Below are positions 1 through 4,956 of a stretch of 5,629 bases of DNA, one piece after another. Numbering within the stretch: position 1 is the stretch's first letter; every line of letters begins with the position of its first letter. The notes beneath the pieces were generated by a model, which saw nothing but the letters and a program-made list of their open reading frames with translations, did not search any database and was not told the origin of the DNA. Origin of the DNA: Aequorivita sp. (lineage in GTDB: Bacteria; Bacteroidota; Bacteroidia; Flavobacteriales; Flavobacteriaceae); contig NVXN01000004.1 in NCBI GenBank assembly GCA_002733915.1, positions 26,908-32,536 on the forward strand, given 5' to 3'. Made by a program: the position numbers and the translations under genes.

Positions 1-2
1 TG

Positions 3-233
3 GAAACTCTGGAAGGTTGCTATGTTGAAATGGGCAGCGATTACGATTACTTCGGAAGGGAAGCGCATATTGACAATTACAATTTTTCAAAAGAAATACT
101 TGCCAACCGAAAATTGCTCTTTGAAGGGATGCGAAAATTTGGTTTCGGCACCATCAGAACCGAATGGTGGCATTTCAGTTACAAAAAAAACTGGAACTAC
201 ACAACGTTGAACCTTCCCCTGCCTTGCGAATAA
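3..233 (+). CDS. D-alanyl-D-alanine dipeptidase (VanX/DdpX-like, peptidase M15D), C-terminal part
   Basis: Partial gene: the reading frame is open from the left edge (first full codon at 3) to TAA at 231-233, giving the last 76 residues. The family consists of zinc dipeptidases that hydrolyse D-Ala-D-Ala, in the periplasm or cytoplasm, for peptidoglycan recycling or glycopeptide resistance. Seen here: the EMGSDYDYF segment (fragment residues 9-17), corresponding to the DMGTxFDxF block of VanX/DdpX; an AH pair (21-22); an NRKLLFEGMRKFGF helix (35-48); and the signature EWWHF (54-58, bases 162-176). In VanX the Glu of this motif is the catalytic base and the His is the third zinc ligand. The SxHxxGxAxD block carrying the other two ligands lies outside the window, so an intact catalytic site cannot be confirmed. 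Nothing here points to a vancomycin-resistance cluster, so a housekeeping role is more likely. The tail NLPLPCE ends with a Cys, which is not a lipobox. The gene converges with the MscS-type channel gene. Confidence 0.88.
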   Translation, partial: ETLEGCYVEMGSDYDYFGREAHIDNYNFSKEILANRKLLFEGMRKFGFGTIRTEWWHFSYKKNWNYTTLNLPLPCE

Positions 234-239
234 AATTTA

Positions 240-1160
240 TTATTTATCGGGAAGATTTTTTTCTGCATTTCCACTTATTTTAAAGGGGATTTCAGGTGTA
301 TTCTTATATAATTTTAACTCGATCACATCAGATGGTAAATTGAAATCGGCATTGGCCAATGCCTCTTTTACCTGTTTTATTATCATACCTCGCAATACAC
401 GTGAAGCTCTTCTATAGTCGACAGTGTCTACCCAAAAGAATACTTTTAGGTTTACGGTACTTGCGGCAAGTTCGTCTTCAATCACAAAATTTTCATGGGT
501 TTCATCGCGAATTATTTCTTTGTTATTATCCAAGACCTCCTGAATTACTTGTTTTGCAGCTTCAATATTATCTTCATAACCAATTCCCACCGTAAAATCC
601 ACACGGAAAAAACCATCGGCTGTGTAATTTTCAACAGGTTTGGTAAGCACATCGCTATTGGGAATATAAATATCGCGGCCATCAAATGTTTTTATATGGG
701 AATACCGAAAGCTTAAGGCTCTCACCTTTCCGAATATATTGTCTATTTTGATAGTATCATTAATATTAAATGGCCTATTAAAAGCAAGAATCACCCCAGC
801 CAAAAAGTTTTTACCAATATCCTGAAAAGCAAATCCCAAAATAATGGCGCCCCCGCCCACGGCTGTTAATACTCCAGTGGCTATGCCATCAAGCCCTGCT
901 ACGCGCAAGGCAATCATAATGGCTATTATAATTAAAATGATTTTAACCGCTTGGGCCAAAAACTTTGCCATTAGTGGATCTTCAGATTTTTGCTGGAATC
1001 GTCTTTTATAGAAATTGGTCAATAGTTGGGCAAGTAAAACGCCCAATATAATCACCAAAATTGCCAAGGCAATCCGCGGAAGAATTTTTAAAAATTCTTC
1101 ATAATAGTTCTGTAATGAATTTTGGATTGTTTCGCTTGGCGATTGTATAAGTGGCAGCAT
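240..1160 (-). CDS. MscS-type small-conductance mechanosensitive channel
   Basis: A 306-residue inner-membrane channel, slightly longer than E. coli MscS (286). The family opens under membrane tension to release solutes during hypo-osmotic shock, as a homoheptamer. Three hydrophobic segments are visible at about residues 28-48, 70-88 and 95-125. The third is the pore helix, with the Gly/Ala-rich run AVGGGAIILGFAFQDIGKNF followed by LAGVILAFNRPFNINDTI, which matches the MscS TM3/beta-domain junction (RPF at 129-131). The soluble vestibule follows: DGRDIYIPNSDVL (160-172), NYT (178-180), VGIGYEDNIEAAKQVI (191-206) and a C-terminal alpha/beta domain to about 285. No extra N-terminal sensor domain is present, so this is the short MscS class and not MscK or YbdG. 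ATG at 1160 is chosen because translation from it gives a normal short N-terminus before TM1. A TAG of the preceding frame abuts it, and no Shine-Dalgarno is seen. The 3' end nearly touches the dipeptidase gene (6 bp between stops). The gene is divergent from the DUF3817-ybdG pair. Confidence 0.95.
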   Translation of the reverse strand: MLPLIQSPSETIQNSLQNYYEEFLKILPRIALAILVIILGVLLAQLLTNFYKRRFQQKSEDPLMAKFLAQAVKIILIIIAIMIALRVAGLDGIATGVLTAVGGGAIILGFAFQDIGKNFLAGVILAFNRPFNINDTIKIDNIFGKVRALSFRYSHIKTFDGRDIYIPNSDVLTKPVENYTADGFFRVDFTVGIGYEDNIEAAKQVIQEVLDNNKEIIRDETHENFVIEDELAASTVNLKVFFWVDTVDYRRASRVLRGMIIKQVKEALANADFNLPSDVIELKLYKNTPEIPFKISGNAEKNLPDK

Positions 1161-1172
1161 CTATTTTTCTTT

Positions 1173-1208
1173 TAAAGATAAACATTCTTGATAAATGAAT
1201 TCATCAAA
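1173..1208 (-). promoter_or_regulatory. Candidate promoter of the MscS-type channel gene
   Basis: On the minus strand, TATCTTTA (1180-1173) resembles the Bacteroidota -7 element TAnnTTTG with one mismatch, and TTTG (1208-1205) could be the -33 element. The 24-nt spacer is slightly longer than usual. Only 12 nt separate the octamer from the ATG, so the leader would be very short. A perfect 10-bp palindrome, ATGAATTCAT (1195-1204), sits inside the spacer. This is inferred from motif similarity only. Confidence 0.4.
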
Positions 1209-1248
1209 TAAATTATTCTTAAAATTTAGTGGGGCATTGCGCAAGATG

Positions 1249-1256
1249 TATCTTTG
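1249..1256 (+). promoter_or_regulatory. Candidate -7 promoter element for the DUF3817-ybdG pair
   Basis: TATCTTTG is an exact match to the Bacteroidota primary-sigma -7 consensus TAnnTTTG and lies 16 nt before the proposed TTG start at 1273. No clear TTG-type -33 element is found 17-23 nt upstream; the closest is a weak TTTAG at 1225-1229. If the promoter is real, transcription begins around 1262-1265. The in-frame ATG codons at 1195 and 1246 would then lie outside the mRNA, which supports the downstream start. Confidence 0.45.
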
Positions 1257-1272
1257 CAAGAAAATATACTTT

Positions 1273-1551
1273 TTGAAACTTTCAGTAAAATCCTTTCGAT
1301 TGATCAGCACTTTAGAGGCTATATCCTTTCTCGTGCTTTTGGGCATAGCGATGCCCCTTAAATATATTTGGGACATGCCGGAAATGGTACAAATTGTGGG
1401 AATGGCCCACGGCGTACTATTTATTTTCTATGTGGGTGGCGCATTGTATATTTTTAAAAAATTAAAGTGGTCCCTCACAGATCTATTTATTGTTATAATG
1501 TGCTCTGTTCTGCCTTTCGGCCCTTTTTATGTAGAACGTAAATATTTATAA
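1273..1551 (+). CDS. DUF3817 family small integral membrane protein
   Basis: A protein of about 92 residues from the proposed TTG start, of unknown function. The DUF3817 pattern is clear: FRLISTLEAISFLVLLGIAM (residues 8-27) is the first membrane segment with its conserved Glu (15) and Ser (18). It is followed by MPLKYIW (27-33), VGMAHGVLFI (42-51) starting the second segment, a KKLKW loop (62-66), a third hydrophobic segment (about 68-82) and the terminal LPFGPFYVERKYL block (80-92). The positive-inside pattern suggests a three-helix inner-membrane protein. The start is uncertain. In-frame ATGs at 1246 (101 residues) and 1195 (118 residues) add a non-family-like extension, and a TAnnTTTG element at 1249-1256 would place them upstream of transcription. 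TTG 1273 gives the compact N-terminus usual for the family. The stop overlaps the ybdG-like start by one base (TAATG), implying co-transcription and translational coupling. Confidence 0.87.
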   Translation: MKLSVKSFRLISTLEAISFLVLLGIAMPLKYIWDMPEMVQIVGMAHGVLFIFYVGGALYIFKKLKWSLTDLFIVIMCSVLPFGPFYVERKYL

Positions 1552-2819
1552 TGAATAGGGAAACAATTCAAAATTATAGCTGCACTTTTCAAGATTACCT
1601 TGTAAATGAAGGAATGGTCGTAGAATGGGCTATTTTTTTGAATGTACTGCTAAACTGCGTCATTGTATATACTGCGGTTGTAATTCTGGATGTTATTTTC
1701 AGAAGATTTATTGTGGAAGCATTTAAGGCTTTCAGTGACAAAACCAAAACCACCTTTGATGATTATTTGGTAAAAAGTAATTTTCCGAGATTCATTGCCC
1801 ATACCTTACCCTTAGGAATCGTTTGGTACCTTATACCTATTATCTTTATTGAATCGCCGTTTATGACCAATCTGCTTCAGATTACGGCTCAGGTGTATTT
1901 GGTCATTCTTTGTGTACTTATCTTTAGAAGTATTTTACGCACCACACGGAATTTTCTTGAGGAAAAGGAACGCTACCGTGACAAACCCATGGAGAGTTAC
2001 GTGCAGGTAATGATGATCTTTGCTTGGGGTGTAGGCATTTTTTGGATTGTACAATTGCTCACGGGCTATTCAGTAATCAGTTTAACAACATTGGGAGCGG
2101 CTTCTGCGGTAATCCTTTTGATTTTTAAGGATACAATCCTGGGTTTTGTAGCAAGTATCCAGGTTTCAGTAAATGATATTGTACGCATTGGCGATTGGAT
2201 TACGTTCAGCAAATTTGGCGCCGACGGTTACGTAACCGAGATAAACCTTGCGACGGTTCGCGTACAGAATTTTGACAATACTTATACTACCATTCCCACC
2301 TATAGCCTAATTGCAGATTCCTTCCAAAACTGGCGCGGTATGCAAGAAAGTAAAGGCCGTAGAATCAAACGCTCCATATTCATCAAGCAAACATCTATAA
2401 AATTTCTTTCTTCGGAAGATATTGAGAAGCTCAAAAAAATTCAATTGATAAAACCCTATTTGGAACACCGCCAAAGAGATGTGGATAAATACAATAGAAT
2501 GAACGAAGCTGACAAAAAACTTTTGATAAACGGACGAAACCAGACCAATCTTGGCGTTTTTCGGCATTATGCAGATGCTTTCTTAAATGAAAATTCTGCA
2601 ATAAACAAAGATCTTTTTATGATGGTTCGTCATTTGTCACCCACTGATAAAGGCATTCCCATTGAGATTTTCTGCTTTAGCCACGACAAGAAGTGGGAAA
2701 ACTACGAGCACATTCAGGCCGATATTTTTGATCATTTATTGGCAGCCATACCCTATTTTGATTTGGAAATATTTGAACTTCCTACCGGTAAGGATTTTTC
2801 TTCTCTGCACCAGGATTAA
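1551..2819 (+). CDS. ybdG: YbdG/MscM-type miniconductance mechanosensitive channel
   Basis: A 422-residue MscS-superfamily channel of the YbdG class (E. coli YbdG has 415). It is known there as the miniconductance channel MscM, which responds to membrane tension and osmotic change. Hydrophobic segments occur at about 26-50, 84-100, 108-128, 152-171 and 175-205; the last is the pore-lining helix with LGAASAVILLIFKDTILGFV. The cytoplasmic domain carries family-diagnostic blocks: SVNDIVRIGDWI (206-217), GADGYVTEINLATVRVQNFD (223-242), TTIPTYSLI (246-254), FQNWRGM (258-264), ESKGRRIKRSI (266-276), TNLGVFRHY (332-340), SPTDKGIPIEIFCF (363-376) and IQADIFDHL (388-396). The loop at about 301-331 carries the insertion that distinguishes YbdG-like proteins from short MscS. 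All blocks expected from full-length homologues are present, so the gene looks intact. ATG 1551 overlaps the DUF3817 stop and has no strong Shine-Dalgarno, consistent with translational coupling. Confidence 0.95.
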   Translation: MNRETIQNYSCTFQDYLVNEGMVVEWAIFLNVLLNCVIVYTAVVILDVIFRRFIVEAFKAFSDKTKTTFDDYLVKSNFPRFIAHTLPLGIVWYLIPIIFIESPFMTNLLQITAQVYLVILCVLIFRSILRTTRNFLEEKERYRDKPMESYVQVMMIFAWGVGIFWIVQLLTGYSVISLTTLGAASAVILLIFKDTILGFVASIQVSVNDIVRIGDWITFSKFGADGYVTEINLATVRVQNFDNTYTTIPTYSLIADSFQNWRGMQESKGRRIKRSIFIKQTSIKFLSSEDIEKLKKIQLIKPYLEHRQRDVDKYNRMNEADKKLLINGRNQTNLGVFRHYADAFLNENSAINKDLFMMVRHLSPTDKGIPIEIFCFSHDKKWENYEHIQADIFDHLLAAIPYFDLEIFELPTGKDFSSLHQD

Positions 2820-2839
2820 ATTTTTTAAGAAATAAAAAC

Positions 2840-2847
2840 TATCTTTA
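2840..2847 (+). promoter_or_regulatory. Candidate -7 element upstream of the EEP-family gene
   Basis: TATCTTTA lies in the 50-bp gap between the YbdG-like gene and the EEP gene, 22 nt before the ATG, and differs from TAnnTTTG at the last base. The upstream DNA is a T/A-rich run without a recognisable TTG -33 element. It suggests the EEP gene may have its own promoter in addition to possible read-through from ybdG. The same octamer also occurs inside coding DNA, so the evidence is weak. Confidence 0.3.
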
Positions 2848-2869
2848 AAACATAAACCTGTCCATTTTC

Positions 2870-3931
2870 ATGAAGTTTAAATCGTTTCTTTATATTTTCG
2901 GAACAGTTGCGGTTATACTTACAATTTTTCCATTTGTGGCTGTGGATTATTGGTGGATCCGTATTTTCGATTTTCCACATATTCAGCTTACAATATTAAC
3001 ATTTGTAGCTTTTGTGGTATTTTTCATGAGGTTTGAGGTGAAGCGGGTAAACGATTATTTATTTGTAACCATTCTGGCTGCTTGCCTCCTTATTCAAGTG
3101 TGGAAAATAGTACCCTATACACCATTTGCAGCTAAAGACATTCAAGATAGCCAGGAAAAAAATGCGGGGACTACCATTTCATTGTACGCTGCCAACGTAC
3201 TTCAATCCAACAAAAAACCTGAACTTTTAATCTCGGATTTCAAAGAGATGAATCCAGATATAATGTTGCTTGTAGAAACCAATGACAGATGGAGGGATTA
3301 TGTTGTTAAAAACTTACCCGATGCATATAAATATAGGGTAGAGGTTCCCCAAGACAATACATATGGTATGCTATTGTACTCAAAGTACCAATTAATAAAT
3401 CCTGAGGTGAAATATTTGGTTGATAAAGAAATTCCCTCCATACACACAAAACTGTTTTTAACTAGCGGTGATACAGTGCAACTATACAGTATTCACCCTA
3501 CTCCGCCTATGCCACAGCACAATCCCCGTTCTACAGACAGGGACTCTGAAATGATGAAAATTGCCAATTTAAGCAGAACATCTACTTACCCTGTAATTGT
3601 TTTGGGAGATTTTAATGATGTAGCCTGGTCTAATACAACCTCCCTATTCCAAAATGTTGGCGAGTTATTGGATATCCGTAAAGGCAGGGGAATATATAAT
3701 ACATACAATGCCAATAGCGTTGTTTTTCGGTGGCCATTGGACCATATATTCGTGTCAGCAGAGTTTAGACTTATTGCTATAAAACTTGGGCAAGATATCA
3801 ATTCAGATCATTTGCCTACTTATGCAAATCTCAGTTTTGAGCCTGAAAAAGCAGCCGAACAACAACCTGAAAAACCTTCTGAAAAACAACTGAAAAACGC
3901 CAAACAGCAAGCAGAACGTGTACAATTATAA
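2870..3931 (+). CDS. Membrane-anchored endonuclease/exonuclease/phosphatase (EEP) family protein
   Basis: 353 residues. The N-terminal third is membrane: hydrophobic segments at about 5-26, 36-54 and 62-82, followed by an EEP (DNase I-like) domain at about 102-323. All expected active-site positions of this Mg2+-dependent phosphodiesterase fold are visible: Asn109 (AANVL), Glu136 (LLVETND), Tyr165-Gly166 (YGMLLYSK), His209 (SIHPTPP), Arg224 with Asp223/Asp225, Asp247 and Asn249 (GDFND), Asp291-His292 (PLDHIFV) and Asp313-His314 (SDHLP). This predicts an active enzyme whose catalytic domain is probably extracytoplasmic. The architecture resembles YafD-like membrane EEP proteins. The substrate, whether nucleic acid, phospholipid or phosphoinositide-like, cannot be told from sequence. 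The tail after about 323 is low-complexity and rich in Glu, Lys, Gln and Pro. ATG 2870 places the hydrophobic N-terminus correctly; no Shine-Dalgarno is seen. The gene lies 50 bp after ybdG and is convergent with the DUF72 gene. Confidence 0.9.
   Translation: MKFKSFLYIFGTVAVILTIFPFVAVDYWWIRIFDFPHIQLTILTFVAFVVFFMRFEVKRVNDYLFVTILAACLLIQVWKIVPYTPFAAKDIQDSQEKNAGTTISLYAANVLQSNKKPELLISDFKEMNPDIMLLVETNDRWRDYVVKNLPDAYKYRVEVPQDNTYGMLLYSKYQLINPEVKYLVDKEIPSIHTKLFLTSGDTVQLYSIHPTPPMPQHNPRSTDRDSEMMKIANLSRTSTYPVIVLGDFNDVAWSNTTSLFQNVGELLDIRKGRGIYNTYNANSVVFRWPLDHIFVSAEFRLIAIKLGQDINSDHLPTYANLSFEPEKAAEQQPEKPSEKQLKNAKQQAERVQL
3843..3897 (+). repeat. Short imperfect repeat of CTGAAAAA in the EEP gene tail
   Basis: The octamer CTGAAAAA occurs four times, at 3843, 3867, 3879 and 3890 (spacings 24, 12 and 11). 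The first three copies are in phase and encode PEK, PEK and SEK; the fourth is shifted by one base and reads LKN. They make up the Glu/Lys/Gln/Pro-rich C-terminal tail, which probably arose by local slippage duplication and is likely disordered. Confidence 0.6.
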
Positions 3932-3953
3932 ATCAGCGGCAGCTATTTTTTTT
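3930..3953 (+). terminator. Possible intrinsic terminator after the EEP-family gene
   Basis: AAAT (3930-3933), a bulged C, and AGC (3935-3937) can pair with GCT (3942-3944) and ATTT (3945-3948) around a GGCA loop. A run of eight T (3946-3953) overlaps and follows the stem. The stem has only three strong pairs, so termination may be modest. It starts within the EEP stop codon and ends just before the DUF72 stop. In the reverse direction there is no comparable T run. Confidence 0.4.
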
Positions 3954-3954
3954 C

Positions 3955-4842
3955 CTAAAAAAGTGTGTCGGGATTATCCATATCCGGAATTTGAAGATTC
4001 GTTCCAAATCGCTCATTCGCTTTTTTTATGAAATGTGCCGAAAGCAATGGCGATGCCTTTTCAATATTTTGGTGCACAAAAAAGTAAATGTTTTGCAAAC
4101 CTTGGTCAATCCATTCTTCCAAACGGTCTATCCAATCATCAAGCCGCGTATAATCACTTGGATGGTTAGCGCCATTATAACGGATAAAAGCTGTGGGCGT
4201 GGTAAGCCGCATGTGAAGCAAATCGCGCCTTCCGGCTGTATCCACAATAACATTTGTGATACCATATTTTTCTAAAGAATGGTAAAGTTCTTCGGACATT
4301 TTTTTATCGTTGAACCAATCGGTATGTCTAAATTCTATCGCGGGTTTTATGTCTTTGGGAAGTATTTTGAAAAACGGTTCCAATCTGTCCATATTCTTCG
4401 GCCCGAAATTATCTGGAAGCTGCACAAAGGGCATTTCCAATTTTTCCTGCAGATTTGATGAATTCAAAATGTATTCATTTAAAGTTTCCTCACAATCCTG
4501 AAGCCTTTTCCAATGGGAGATTCCTTGAAAAAACTTAGGAAAAAACCTGAAATTTTCAGGTGTTTTTTCATACCAGCCCGCAAAGGTATCAGCGGGAAAA
4601 ATTCTGTAAAAAGTTGCATTCAGCTCAATGCTATTAAACTGGGTTGCGTAATATGTCAGTTCATCTTTTGTCCCTCGCGGATAAAAGCCTTTTAAATCTG
4701 CCTTGTTCCATTTTGCACAGCCTACATAAAGCTTTGGTGGAGTTGATTTTTTATACTTTGACAAAAGCACTTTCGTTCCGGGGTGGTCCGGCGGAAGTGA
4801 AAAGTCTATATTTCCGGGGTCGTCAACTTTTCCGAATTTCAT
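3955..4842 (-). CDS. DUF72 family protein (YecE-like TIM barrel)
   Basis: 295 residues, a normal length for the family, whose biochemical function is not established. The fold is a TIM barrel with a conserved polar pocket. The DUF72 blocks appear in order: LYVGCAKWNKADLKGFYP (38-55), YYATQFNSIELNATFYR (64-80), an FRFFPKFFQGISH strand-loop (98-110), FVQLPDNFGP (139-148), AIEFRHTDWF (168-177), TNVIVDTAGRRD (196-207), FIRYNGANHPSDYTRLDDW (219-237) and IYFFVHQNIEKASPLLSAHF (252-271). These include Glu73, Glu170, Arg172, His173, Arg221, His257 and Asn259, the kind of residues conserved in the family pocket. No signal peptide is present, so it is predicted cytosolic. ATG 4842 is the only sensible start: the MKFGKVDDPG opening is followed by an acidic/proline lead into the barrel. 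The gene is convergent with the EEP gene and divergent from the secreted LolA-like gene. Nothing in the sequence suggests disruption. Confidence 0.93.
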   Translation of the reverse strand: MKFGKVDDPGNIDFSLPPDHPGTKVLLSKYKKSTPPKLYVGCAKWNKADLKGFYPRGTKDELTYYATQFNSIELNATFYRIFPADTFAGWYEKTPENFRFFPKFFQGISHWKRLQDCEETLNEYILNSSNLQEKLEMPFVQLPDNFGPKNMDRLEPFFKILPKDIKPAIEFRHTDWFNDKKMSEELYHSLEKYGITNVIVDTAGRRDLLHMRLTTPTAFIRYNGANHPSDYTRLDDWIDRLEEWIDQGLQNIYFFVHQNIEKASPLLSAHFIKKANERFGTNLQIPDMDNPDTLF

Positions 4843-4858
4843 GATTTTCAGTTTTAAG

Positions 4859-4866
4859 TAAAGATA
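4859..4866 (-). promoter_or_regulatory. Candidate -7 element of the DUF72 gene
   Basis: Minus-strand TATCTTTA (4866-4859) is one base off TAnnTTTG and lies 16 nt upstream of the DUF72 ATG. It is embedded in the small inverted repeat AAGTA-AAGA-TACTT (4856-4869). No good TTG -33 match was found; TCTGG is present, with its end about 16 nt upstream. Confidence 0.35.
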
Positions 4867-4926
4867 CTTTTTATAACATATTCCAGAAAAATATTTACCT
4901 GTAACTTTTTATAAAGCTGTTAGTCT

Positions 4927-4934
4927 TATATTTA
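4927..4934 (+). promoter_or_regulatory. Candidate -7 element of the LolA-like gene
   Basis: TATATTTA lies 22 nt before the ATG at 4957 and is one base off TAnnTTTG. It is in the divergent 114-bp region shared with the DUF72 gene. No convincing -33 element is seen, and in DNA this A/T-rich the match could be chance. Confidence 0.25.
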
Positions 4935-4956
4935 CTGAAATTTAAAAAACCATTTT

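Noticed and set aside
22..210. A 62-residue plus-strand frame overlapping the dipeptidase end.
   Set aside because: It overlaps the frame that encodes the conserved EWWH motif; its own product has no family features.
3..233. The VanX-like dipeptidase as a sign of vancomycin resistance.
   Set aside because: M15D dipeptidases are common chromosomal enzymes in Gram-negative bacteria, and no VanH/VanA ligase genes are visible here.
1161..1376. A 71-residue minus-strand reading frame whose TAG directly abuts the MscS-type ATG, as if an upstream operon gene.
   Set aside because: It lies antisense to the well-supported DUF3817 gene, resembles no family I recognise, and covers the candidate promoters on both strands. 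The abutting stop is most likely coincidence.
2307..2567. An 86-residue minus-strand frame within the YbdG-like gene.
   Set aside because: It is antisense to conserved YbdG blocks and has no start signal or recognisable product.
2820..2869. T/A-rich run after ybdG as an intrinsic terminator.
   Set aside because: There is no G/C-containing stem, only complementary A and T runs, so it cannot be distinguished from general A/T-rich intergenic DNA.
3991..4844. Several plus-strand frames of 60-94 residues across the DUF72 gene.
   Set aside because: They are all antisense to conserved DUF72 motifs, cysteine-rich and without family features, as expected of chance frames.
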